From Terriglobales bacterium (lineage in GTDB: Bacteria; Acidobacteriota; Terriglobia; Terriglobales; Acidobacteriaceae): DNA of 64,000 nt. Position 1 is the first letter of the stretch. Every line of letters begins with the position of its first letter. A program made the position numbers and the translations under genes. The stretch lies in NCBI GenBank assembly GCA_035624455.1, contig DASPRM010000075.1, positions 62,001 to 126,000 on the forward strand. The letters run 5' to 3'. The notes beneath the pieces are model-generated. The model saw only the letters and a list, made by a program, of their open reading frames with translations. It was not told the DNA's origin and did not search any database. This document shows positions 15,383 through 23,085 of the stretch, in pieces.

Positions 15383-16465
15383 TCACCGAAGCCGGTAGAG
15401 GACACTTACCAACTTGTGGACATCTTTCGTGTAAACGTCCATTTCTTCTACAAAGCGATTCCAGTTCAGGATGCGGGCTGAGGGACATGATTCCCGCAAC
15501 ATTACGGCTGCCCGATCGGATAGCCAGTTCAGCGTTAGTTTTTCATCGTACCCGTAGCCGAGATTGCGCATGCGACAAAGACGGTCGCTCAAACTTACAA
15601 GTGCAACCAGATCGCGGCTACTTCCTTGCGGGGGATCTGCATGATGATGTCCGCGAATGGCTTCCACCAGGTCCGGTGCCAACCTCCATTTTTCTGCCAG
15701 CAACTCGCCGCTGAGACAATGGGTGAAGCCTAGTGCGTCCTCTTCTACCTGGTGTACAGGTATCTGTTGCAGCTGAGCTAACCCGATGGCATCGATAAAC
15801 TTCTCTGGAAAGAGGCAGAGGTTTACGATGAAGCCGACATCGTGCAAAAGACCGGCCAGGTAGGCTTCCTCAGGATCGCGATATCCGATTCTCTTAGCGA
15901 GCTTACGAGATACCAGAGCGCAAGCGAGGGAGTGCTCCCATAACAAAATAGGGTCGAAGGTTTGATCCACATTAGGCAATAGTTTCAGGACACAGCAAGA
16001 GAGAGCGATACCTTGCATGCGCTGGATGCCAAGCGCGATCACGGCTCCCCGAATGGTAGTAATGGTTTGCCAGCGTCCCCCTTCGAGGAACTTTGCCAGC
16101 TGCTGCGGGTCGGACTTCTGCAACGAGTCCAGCTTGCTTGCGCTCAGTTCCTGGGTGCGGGAAACCTGCTCGAGAAGTGCTTTCGCTCCGTCATCCCCAA
16201 AGGCCTTTACCAGCAGGCGGGTGGCGTATTCCGTGCCCCCGTGCGCCAAGTATTCCTGGGTCAGGGTGAGCTTCTGGTATTCCTCCAGCACTGCTAGGCC
16301 CGCCTGCGGAGGAATACGCCCGAGTTCGCCCACTGCCGCGGTGAGCCGCTGCACCTCTTGCTCCGGCAGTTGGCGATATACGCTGCTGGCGGCATCCTCT
16401 CCCAGCAACACCAAGAGGATCGCTGCCTTCTCCAGACCGCTCGGAGATGCCGTATGAGAGCTCAT
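15383..16465 (-). CDS. FliG N-terminal region fused to an HDOD domain
   Basis: Residues 1-128 are FliG: KAAILLVLLGEDAASSVYRQ at the start (FliG_N, which binds FliF) and LDSLQKSDPQQLAKFLEG, the beginning of FliG_M. From about residue 130 the sequence is an HDOD domain lacking its first 60 or so residues: TITTIRGAVIALGIQRMQGI, LLWEHSLACALVSRKLAKRI, YLAGLLHDVG and LVEAIRGHHH. The frame is continuous for 360 residues. The FliG middle and C-terminal (torque and MotA-contacting) domains are absent. The ATG overlaps the fliF stop by four bases (ATGA), exactly where fliG belongs. Either a deletion joined two genes or the fusion has been kept for a new role at the FliF ring. Confidence 0.85.
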   Translation of the reverse strand: MSSHTASPSGLEKAAILLVLLGEDAASSVYRQLPEQEVQRLTAAVGELGRIPPQAGLAVLEEYQKLTLTQEYLAHGGTEYATRLLVKAFGDDGAKALLEQVSRTQELSASKLDSLQKSDPQQLAKFLEGGRWQTITTIRGAVIALGIQRMQGIALSCCVLKLLPNVDQTFDPILLWEHSLACALVSRKLAKRIGYRDPEEAYLAGLLHDVGFIVNLCLFPEKFIDAIGLAQLQQIPVHQVEEDALGFTHCLSGELLAEKWRLAPDLVEAIRGHHHADPPQGSSRDLVALVSLSDRLCRMRNLGYGYDEKLTLNWLSDRAAVMLRESCPSARILNWNRFVEEMDVYTKDVHKLVSVLYRLR

Positions 16466-18114
16466 TCGCTATCCTGGATCCAGCTCTCCACTAGGCGGCT
16501 GGCAGCGGCGGGCTCGACCTTCACCTTCTCCGCCAATTGCCGCTTCAAGCCTGCAAATCGCCGTGCTTCTGCAGGTTGCTCCGGCAAATCGTATTTTTCT
16601 CGACCGGTAGCCTCGATGATGGGAGGAGTTCCAGGTTCGCCTGGCTCCGGTTCAGGCGCCAGCTTGGCCCGGGCCAGGCGGGTAGGCAACTCTCGAAATG
16701 CGGCGAGTACCTGTTTCTTGATCGGCCGCAACATCGCCAGGTACACGGCCATGAAGAGCAGAGCTACTGCGCCATAGCGCAGCACGCCGGACCAGCGAAC
16801 CAGGTGCACTCGTACCTGTTCCATCCGCGAAGGCGGAGCCGGCGCTTCCGGAGCTGTTTCCTGAAAGGAGAGATTCTCGACCGCCAGCAGGTCTCCCCGG
16901 CTGCTGTCCACTCCAATAGCTGCTGCCGCCAGTTGCTCGATGTTTTTTAACTCTTCGGGCGTGCGCTTGCGTCGCACCTGGGTAGCTTGTCCATTTTCGG
17001 TTTTGCTCTCCAGTGCATCGTCGATCAGCACGGCCGCGGCTATGCGTCGCAAGCGTCCCGCCGGTTGCACTGTGTGCCGCACCAGCCTGCTGACTACGTA
17101 GGTTCCGCTCTCCGAGTGCGAGCTCTGTCGATCCTGTGTATTGGCGGCAACCGTCGCCCCCGCGCCCGCGGCTCCCGGGACGTTACTGGCAGTTCCGGGA
17201 ACTCCGCCCGCCGCCACGCCGCCGGAACTTTCCTCCGAGCGCTGCATCGTGACCGCTACGGCAGACTTGGGATCGTAGGTTTCCTGCGTATCCTCGCTGG
17301 AACTCATGTCATATTCCACCCGTACCGCCGCCCGCACCCGGCCCGGTCCCACCACCGGCGTCAGAGTGGCAACCAGACGGCTTGCCAGTTGCTCCCCTAA
17401 ATCATGGGCGCTGCCTGCGAAGGCCCCTGTGCTGTCCCCGATTCCGGCCAGTACAGCATAGTTCCCATCCGCATCCATAATGGTGACGTTCTCGGGGCGG
17501 ATTCCGTCGACGGCGCTGGCCACCAGTTGCGCGATGCCGAATTGAGTTTCGCTGGAAAGCCGCCCGCTACGAGTCTTAAGAATGACTGCAGCCTTGCCCT
17601 GCCTCTCCCGCTCGCTGAAGAGCGATTCCTGCGGCAGCACCAGATGGACTCGTACCGCTTGCACCTCGCTCAGGCTTGCCAGAGTCCGCTCCAACTCGCC
17701 TTCCAGGGCCCGCTGATAATTGACTTTTTCCGTGAATTCCGTGCCCAACCAGTTGGGAGAGTCGAAGATCTCAAAGCCCAACCGGCCATTCTTTGGCAGT
17801 CCCTGAGCGGCGGTCTCCAATCGCGCTTGGTCCAAGCGGTCGGACGGGACCAGCACGCTGGCGCCGTCGGGGGAGATCTCATATCGGATATTTCGCCCGG
17901 CCAGTTTCTCGCCTAGCGATCGCGCCTCGTCCGGCTTCAATCCCGAGTACAGCGTACGGTAATCGGGCTGGCCAATCAGTCTCACAAACAGCCACAGGGT
18001 AATTCCCACCAGCAGCGCTCCGCCCACGATCGTCATGCGCTGGGTGAGGGACAACCCGGCCACGAATTCTCGGACCTCCTTCAGCCCCAGATTGGCTTCC
18101 TTCTCTTCCATCAA
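16462..18114 (-). CDS. fliF: flagellar MS-ring protein FliF
   Basis: The 550-residue protein has the FliF layout: a membrane helix near residues 32-52 (MTIVGGALLVGITLWLFV), YscJ/FliF ring-building domains (VRVHLVLPQESLFS, VNYQRALEGELERTLASL, SAVDGIRPENVTIMDADG), a long Gly/Ala-rich loop, a second helix near 447-465 (YGAVALLFMAVYLAML) and a cytoplasmic tail. The tail ends in an acidic-aromatic segment (LVESWIQDSE), the part that binds FliG in known systems. It looks fully intact. The following gene overlaps by four bases and supplies only the FliG part that contacts this tail. Confidence 0.95.
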   Translation of the reverse strand: MMEEKEANLGLKEVREFVAGLSLTQRMTIVGGALLVGITLWLFVRLIGQPDYRTLYSGLKPDEARSLGEKLAGRNIRYEISPDGASVLVPSDRLDQARLETAAQGLPKNGRLGFEIFDSPNWLGTEFTEKVNYQRALEGELERTLASLSEVQAVRVHLVLPQESLFSERERQGKAAVILKTRSGRLSSETQFGIAQLVASAVDGIRPENVTIMDADGNYAVLAGIGDSTGAFAGSAHDLGEQLASRLVATLTPVVGPGRVRAAVRVEYDMSSSEDTQETYDPKSAVAVTMQRSEESSGGVAAGGVPGTASNVPGAAGAGATVAANTQDRQSSHSESGTYVVSRLVRHTVQPAGRLRRIAAAVLIDDALESKTENGQATQVRRKRTPEELKNIEQLAAAAIGVDSSRGDLLAVENLSFQETAPEAPAPPSRMEQVRVHLVRWSGVLRYGAVALLFMAVYLAMLRPIKKQVLAAFRELPTRLARAKLAPEPEPGEPGTPPIIEATGREKYDLPEQPAEARRFAGLKRQLAEKVKVEPAAASRLVESWIQDSE

Positions 18115-18180
18115 CCCTCATCTACAACATGATCAATGCTCGTCTCAGCGAGTGCTTCCGAAACCACCGCGCCTGCACCC

Positions 18181-18480
18181 TCAGAACTGCAACCGGGCAA
18201 TTTCCTGATACGCCGCCACCACCTTGTTACGGACCTGCAACATGAGCTGGAAGGACAAATCTGCTTTCTCAACGGCAATCATGGCGCTATGCACCTCCGC
18301 TCCTTTCCCGGCAAGCACAGCGGCAACGTTCTCCTCTGCCCCCTGGTGCAGCTGATCGACTTCGCCGATAGCCGCCTGCAGTACATCTCCAAATCCGCGC
18401 TCTCGATCGGAAGGTCGGGGAGCCGCAGCGGGCTCAATGTCCGCGGGCAGGATTCGGAGTGGCGTGACAGTGTTGCTCAT
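18181..18480 (-). CDS. fliE: flagellar hook-basal body protein FliE
   Basis: This 99-residue protein matches FliE, the adaptor between the MS ring and the proximal rod. The conserved C-terminal half is present: IAVEKADLSFQLMLQVRNKV followed by VAAYQEIARLQF. The N-terminal half is variable and Pro-rich, as is usual. It sits between flgC and fliF in the order typical of flgB-flgC-fliE-fliF operons. Confidence 0.93.
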   Translation of the reverse strand: MSNTVTPLRILPADIEPAAAPRPSDRERGFGDVLQAAIGEVDQLHQGAEENVAAVLAGKGAEVHSAMIAVEKADLSFQLMLQVRNKVVAAYQEIARLQF

Positions 18481-18499
18481 AGTTCATTTCCCGCCTGGC

Positions 18500-18940
18500 T
18501 CAGCGTAGCAACTCGATCGATTGCTGTATCATCTGCTTGGTCGCCTGTACTGCCGAGGAGTTCAATTCGTAGGCGCGCACCGCGCTCATCAAGTCAGCCA
18601 TTTCCGCGACTGGATTGATCCCGGGAAATGCTACGTAGCCCTGTGCGTTGGCGTCAGGATGCGAGGGATCGAAATGCATTTCCGGTGGTGAAGGGTCGGT
18701 TAGTACTGCTGCGACCCGCACTCCCTGACTCACCTGGCGGCTGTGAAATGCTGCCTCGATCAGGCGCGGAAATCCGCCTACGACCTGCGACTGGAAAACC
18801 ACTTGTTTCCGCCGGTACGGACCCCCCTGCGGCGTGCGCGTAGTCTCCGCGTTAGCCATGTTTACTGCTACGACCTCGGCCCGCAGCCTCTCCGCCCCCA
18901 GCGCCGATCCGCTTACCTCCAGCATCCCGAACAGGTTCAT
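18500..18940 (-). CDS. flgC: flagellar proximal rod protein FlgC
   Basis: FlgC forms part of the proximal rod. The N-terminal rod signature is clear (LEVSGSALGAERLRAEVVAV with NMANAETTRT), as is the C-terminal repeat (YVAFPGINPVAEMADLMSAV, RAYELNSSAVQATKQMI). The length of 146 residues is usual. It starts two bases after the flgB stop and is followed by fliE after 19 bases. Confidence 0.94.
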   Translation of the reverse strand: MNLFGMLEVSGSALGAERLRAEVVAVNMANAETTRTPQGGPYRRKQVVFQSQVVGGFPRLIEAAFHSRQVSQGVRVAAVLTDPSPPEMHFDPSHPDANAQGYVAFPGINPVAEMADLMSAVRAYELNSSAVQATKQMIQQSIELLR

Positions 18941-18942
18941 CT

Positions 18943-19296
18943 CTACCTCCCTTCGTTGATGGCGCTTAGAAGACGGTGGAATTCGGCGCGCAACAATTCT
19001 GTGGCCATGCGATAGCGCAGCTGGTTGTCTGACAGCAACAGACTCTCCCGCTCCAGACTGACGTTATTTCCGTCGGGTCGCTCGACTAATCCCTTCACCT
19101 GGCGTATTGGGGGATGCTCTGCCACTGACGAATAGATTTGTGCTTTACCCAACTCTGCCTGAAAATCGATGTCGCGCGTGCGATATCCTGGAGTATCGAC
19201 GTTCGCCATGTTGCTGCTGATCAGGCCGTGGCGCATTGCCGCTAAATCGAGCGCCCGGGTAAGCGTGACAATTTCGGGAGTGTCAATCAGGCTCAT
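18943..19296 (-). CDS. flgB: flagellar proximal rod protein FlgB
   Basis: FlgB is the innermost rod protein. Residues 9-40 carry the flagellar rod signature (LTRALDLAAMRHGLISSNMA followed by NVDTPGYRTRDIDF) and the C-terminus has the coiled helix RMATELLRAEFHRLLSAI. Length is 117 residues, within the normal range. The ATG overlaps the stop of the upstream sigma-54 regulator by four bases, so regulator and rod genes are translationally coupled. Confidence 0.93.
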   Translation of the reverse strand: MSLIDTPEIVTLTRALDLAAMRHGLISSNMANVDTPGYRTRDIDFQAELGKAQIYSSVAEHPPIRQVKGLVERPDGNNVSLERESLLLSDNQLRYRMATELLRAEFHRLLSAINEGR

Positions 19297-20318
19297 GCAT
19301 ATCGCCTCGCCAGTTGGTAGTCACGAATCTTGTTTCTCACGGTGCGGATGCTGACGCCCAGCATCTTGGCGGTCAGGGAACGATTTCCCGAAGTCGCTTC
19401 CAAAGTCAGCTCCAGCAGGCGCTTTTCCGCGTCTCTCAACGAGAGCCCGGCCCGCAAGGCATCCTCAGGTGCACTCCCAAGCTGAAACTCTCTGCCGCGC
19501 AAAGCCTCCACGCCGATCTCTGGCCCGGGAGAGAGCACCAAGGCGCGGCGAATCACATTCTCTAACTCCCGCACGTTGCCCGGCCATGAGTGCTGGCTCA
19601 ACCGCTCCAGGAATTCTGAGCTAAATCGCTTCTCCGCTCTACGGCCTACGCCGCCATACCGCAAGCGGAAGTGGTCTGCGAGGAGGGGAATGTCGCTCCG
19701 TCGCGCCCGCAGAGGAGGCAACGTCAGGGGAATGACGTTAAGCCGGTAATACAGGTCGGCGCGGAAATCTCCTTCTTCCACCACTTTCTCCAGGCAACGA
19801 TTAGTAGTGGCAATGACCCGCACTTCTACGCGCACAGTTCGTGAGTCTCCCAGGCGCATGAACTCGCGTTCCTGCAGAACCCGCAGCAGTTTGGGCTGCA
19901 GGCTGAGAGGCATTTCACCGATCTCATCGAGCAGCAGGGTTCCGCCGTTGGCGATCTCGAATTTGCCTGGTCGGGCATCGATCGCGCCCGTGTAAGCGCC
20001 ACGTGCATGACCAAACAGTTCGCTCTCCAGCAGAGCTTCCGGAACCGCTGCGCAGTTCACGGCGACGAAGGCCCGATTGCGCTGCGCACTGCAGTCATGG
20101 ATATAACGCGCCAATAACTCTTTGCCAGTGCCGCTCTCGGCTTGGATCAGGATATCGGCGCTGGTCGCGGATATCTGACGCGCCAGATCGAGCACCTCAA
20201 GCAGCGCCGGCGATTGGCCGATAAGTGCGCTAGCCACGGGCACGGCAGCGGAGGAATGAGAAGCAAGGATGACTTCTCGCCCCGCAGCGTTGGGGAAGGG
20301 TATGGACTCGACTGACAT
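19293..20318 (-). CDS. sigma-54 dependent activator, FlrC-like without receiver
   Basis: This is an AAA+ activator of sigma-54 RNA polymerase. It has a Walker A (AESGTGKE), the sigma-54 contacting loop as GAYTGA (Tyr replaces the more common Phe), Walker B (GGTLLLDEIGEM) and a C-terminal Fis-type helix-turn-helix (LTAKMLGVSIRTVRNKIRDY). The N-terminal region is only about 40 residues and holds no receiver. The ATG at 20318 is preferred; the frame also opens at a TTG at 20348. Overlap with flgB suggests it controls the flagellar genes that follow it. Confidence 0.88.
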   Translation of the reverse strand: MSVESIPFPNAAGREVILASHSSAAVPVASALIGQSPALLEVLDLARQISATSADILIQAESGTGKELLARYIHDCSAQRNRAFVAVNCAAVPEALLESELFGHARGAYTGAIDARPGKFEIANGGTLLLDEIGEMPLSLQPKLLRVLQEREFMRLGDSRTVRVEVRVIATTNRCLEKVVEEGDFRADLYYRLNVIPLTLPPLRARRSDIPLLADHFRLRYGGVGRRAEKRFSSEFLERLSQHSWPGNVRELENVIRRALVLSPGPEIGVEALRGREFQLGSAPEDALRAGLSLRDAEKRLLELTLEATSGNRSLTAKMLGVSIRTVRNKIRDYQLARRYA

Positions 20319-20363
20319 CAACAAACAAGGGTGCAAGGAAGTTGCCAAGCCAGCTGCCGACGG

Positions 20364-21539
20364 CTAAGTTTTCTCTAAGCCCACCCGCTCTAGGATCTCC
20401 CGCCGCACAGGTGGAATCTTGGAGAAATAAATATGTTCCGACCTGATCTCCGATCCGCCCTCCACCAGCAACCATGCTCGTTCCACCACATGCATTAGCT
20501 CGCGCACATTCCCCGGCCAGGTATGCCTCAGCAATAGTTCAATCGCGCGCGAAGAAAAGCCCAAGCGACCTCCGCTATAGATCGCCAGGAAGTGTTCCGC
20601 CAGCCGCAGAATGTCTTCTTTGCGCTCGCACAAGGGTGGAATCGAGATGGGAAATACTGCCAGGCGGAAATAAAGGTCGTCGCGAAACTGACGATCCGCC
20701 ACTCGCTGTGCCAGTTCGGCGTTGGTGGCCGCCACCACCCTCACATCCACGCGAAATACATCTGTGCTGCCCAGCCGCTGAACCTCACCTTGTTCCAGGA
20801 AACGGAGCAGCTTGGCCTGCAGTCCAATCGGCAACTCTCCCACTTCATCCAGAAACAGCGTCCCTCCGTGAGCGGCGTGAATTCGTCCAACCCGCGACTG
20901 CACAGCTCCGGTAAACGCCCCTTTCACGTAGCCGAACAACTCCGCTTCCAGAAGCGCTTCCGGAATAGCGGCGCAGTTGATCACCGCAAACGGACGGGCT
21001 GAACGCGGACTCAATTCGTGTATCGCTCGCGCCACCAATTCTTTGCCGGTCCCTGTCGGGCCAGTCAGCAGCACCGTGGAACTCCGCGGCGCTACCAGCC
21101 GGGCCAAACGCGCCACCTGGAGCATGGCCGGGGTCTGCCCCACCATCCCAGATAAGGGCTCGATGGTGATCGCAAAAGAGTCTGCCGCGCGAGAGAGCTC
21201 CCTCTCTGGGGGAACCTGCAAGAGTTCCAAACTACCCACGGCGGACCTCGCACCGGGTGTCCTCGTCTCCGAATCCAGAACCGTGACCTGTACTCCAGGG
21301 AAACGTGTGCGGATCAGGTCACTGAGTTCTTCAGCGTCCAGGTCGGGCAGCCGACTGTCGAGAAGAACCGTGCGGCAATCGCTGGCCTCCAGCTTGGCCA
21401 GGGCATCCGCTCCACCTTGGGCCAATTCTATTGGGCAGCGATTGTTCAAGGCAGCCAGCATCTGCTCACGAAAAGTCACGCTGGCACTGGCCACCAGCAC
21501 GGGAACCGAGGAGTCCGAAAACGCGGGAAGAGTCGCCAT
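20364..21539 (-). CDS. sigma-54 activator, FleQ-like, degenerate receiver and no HTH
   Basis: Residues 12-100 form a receiver-like domain that keeps one Asp (TVLLDSRLPDLDAEEL) but lacks the acidic pair (VLVASASVTFREQ), as in FleQ-type flagellar regulators. The AAA+ domain follows with Walker A (TGPTGTGKE), intact GAFTGA and Walker B (GGTLFLDEVGEL). The protein ends about 40 residues after WPGNVRELMHVVERAW with no Fis-type DNA-binding domain. It would therefore have to act from solution, through a partner, or on promoters recognised by the neighbouring HTH-containing activator. It is first in the flagellar operon. No clear ribosome binding site precedes the ATG. Confidence 0.85.
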   Translation of the reverse strand: MATLPAFSDSSVPVLVASASVTFREQMLAALNNRCPIELAQGGADALAKLEASDCRTVLLDSRLPDLDAEELSDLIRTRFPGVQVTVLDSETRTPGARSAVGSLELLQVPPERELSRAADSFAITIEPLSGMVGQTPAMLQVARLARLVAPRSSTVLLTGPTGTGKELVARAIHELSPRSARPFAVINCAAIPEALLEAELFGYVKGAFTGAVQSRVGRIHAAHGGTLFLDEVGELPIGLQAKLLRFLEQGEVQRLGSTDVFRVDVRVVAATNAELAQRVADRQFRDDLYFRLAVFPISIPPLCERKEDILRLAEHFLAIYSGGRLGFSSRAIELLLRHTWPGNVRELMHVVERAWLLVEGGSEIRSEHIYFSKIPPVRREILERVGLEKT

Positions 21540-21543
21540 GAAT

Positions 21544-21599
21544 AGAGATTTCTAACCAAAGAGAATTAGAAAACTATAAAGCGGGGATTAGAAATTTCT
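21544..21599. repeat. inverted repeat upstream of the flagellar regulator operon
   Basis: AGAGATTTCTAA (21544-21555) and TTAGAAATTTCT (21588-21599) are reverse complements with one mismatch in twelve and are 32 bases apart. They lie in the only gap before the first flagellar regulator gene, the downstream copy being 4 bases from its ATG. This is a plausible operator pair for control of the operon. The AT-rich composition stands out from its surroundings. No -24/-12 sigma-54 promoter was found here. Confidence 0.4.
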
Positions 21600-21632
21600 G
21601 AGGAGAAGTCGAAGGTCTATGTCCAAACGGCC

Positions 21633-22895
21633 CTAGCCGCCTTGGTGCATCGACCACAGCAAGCCCAAGGTCAGGGCGATGAGGATCACAGTTGTCGCCC
21701 AGGCGACTGCATTGTACAGGTGCGAGTTCTTGAATCCCCCCATCAGTTCCCGTTTGTTTACCAGCAGGAGCATGAAAATCAGCACAAACGGCAGCATTAT
21801 GCCGTTCAGTACCTGGGAAAAGATGATGATCTTGATGTAGGGAAAGTTGGGAACCAGAATCAATCCCGCGCCTGCGGCGATGAGAATGGTGTAGAGCCAA
21901 TAAAAAAATGGCGCCTCGCCAAAGCTCTTTCCCACACCCGACTCGAATCCAAGTCCCTCGCAGACCGAGTACGCTGTAGAAATTGGCAAGATGGAAGCGG
22001 CAAACAGCGAGGCATTGAAAAGTCCCGCCGCAAAAAGAATGTAGGCATAATCTCCCGCCAGGGGACGCAGTGCGAAGGCTGCATCAGCGGCATCGTGGAT
22101 GTCGCGGTGCCCGGACACAAACAGGGTGGCGGCACAGGCGACGATGATGAACCAGGCCACGATGTCGGTAAAAAAGCACCCACTGATCACATCCAGGCGG
22201 GAAGCCTTGTACTGCCGTGCGGTTACTCCTTTTTCGACGACTGAAGCTTGCAGATAAAACTGCATCCAGGGGGCGATGGTGGTTCCCACTACTCCGATCA
22301 CCATATAAAGATAAGTGGATTCTTTAAAATGCTGCAGCCCAGGAGGCTTGAAGGTACTGATCACCGCTGTTTTCCAGTCAGGATGAGCCAGGACTCCAGC
22401 GATGATGTAGGCCACATAAAAAAACGATGCCGCCAGAAACACTTTTTCGACAGACTTGTAAGTTCCCTTCACGATCAGCAGCCATACAATGCCCGCCGCC
22501 GCCGGCACGGTTATGAATTTGGATATCCCAAACAATTCCAGGCTGCTGGCAACGCCCGCGAACTCGCTCACTACATTGCCGAAATTCGTGAGGACTAATG
22601 CCACCATGAGCAGAAACGTGGCTCGCAACCCATATTCCTCGCGGATCAGGTCGCTCAGGCCCTTGCCGGTCACCGCACCCATGCGCGATGCCATCTCCTG
22701 CACTACGATCAGCGCCAGCGTGGTCGGGATCATTGTCCAGAGCAGGGTGTAGCCAAACTGAGCTCCAGCCTGGGAGTAAGTGAGAATACCGCCAGCATCG
22801 TTGTCTACGTTCGCGGTAATAAAGCCCGGGCCCACCACGGCAAAAAACAAAAGGATCCGAGTTTGCCACCGCCTCAACCATCTCAGTAAAGCCAT
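21633..22895 (-). CDS. NRAMP-related divalent metal transporter with altered metal site
   Basis: The 420-residue protein has about 11 membrane segments and NRAMP (SLC11) landmarks such as VGPGFITANV and MTGKGLSDLIREEYG-like loops (here VTGKGLSDLI). In Mn/Fe-type NRAMPs helix 1 carries DPGN and helix 6 MPH. Here helix 1 reads NVDNDAGGIL and helix 6 TTIAPWMQFY, so the metal-binding Met is Ala and the His is Trp. Loss of that Met is reported for the NRAMP-related magnesium transporters (NRMT), which suggests Mg2+ or a broader ion choice. It is monocistronic, convergent with nothing, and has no obvious metal-sensing operator. Confidence 0.85.
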   Translation of the reverse strand: MALLRWLRRWQTRILLFFAVVGPGFITANVDNDAGGILTYSQAGAQFGYTLLWTMIPTTLALIVVQEMASRMGAVTGKGLSDLIREEYGLRATFLLMVALVLTNFGNVVSEFAGVASSLELFGISKFITVPAAAGIVWLLIVKGTYKSVEKVFLAASFFYVAYIIAGVLAHPDWKTAVISTFKPPGLQHFKESTYLYMVIGVVGTTIAPWMQFYLQASVVEKGVTARQYKASRLDVISGCFFTDIVAWFIIVACAATLFVSGHRDIHDAADAAFALRPLAGDYAYILFAAGLFNASLFAASILPISTAYSVCEGLGFESGVGKSFGEAPFFYWLYTILIAAGAGLILVPNFPYIKIIIFSQVLNGIMLPFVLIFMLLLVNKRELMGGFKNSHLYNAVAWATTVILIALTLGLLWSMHQGG

Positions 22896-23048
22896 CGGAA
22901 CTCATGGGACTGCCGCCAGAGTAGGTACTGCGCGCAATAGAATATATGCGGTGCTGGAGTCGCGCCAGCAAGCAGGTGTGTGATTTTTTGTGCCACGTTT
23001 TTCTCAAGTGACCAGCAGCTCACGCTCCAAGTTCCACAGGACACAGGT

Positions 23049-23078
23049 TTGCGGCCCGCGGTGAACTCTCGCTAGAAT
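23049..23078 (+). promoter_or_regulatory. possible promoter giving a leaderless HAD mRNA
   Basis: TAGAAT (23073-23078) resembles a -10 box and TTGCGG (23049-23054) a weak -35 with an 18-base spacer. A transcript starting seven to eight bases after the -10 would begin at or within two bases of the GTG start codon at 23086, leaving no room for a ribosome binding site. Confidence 0.35.
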
Positions 23079-23085
23079 CGATTGA

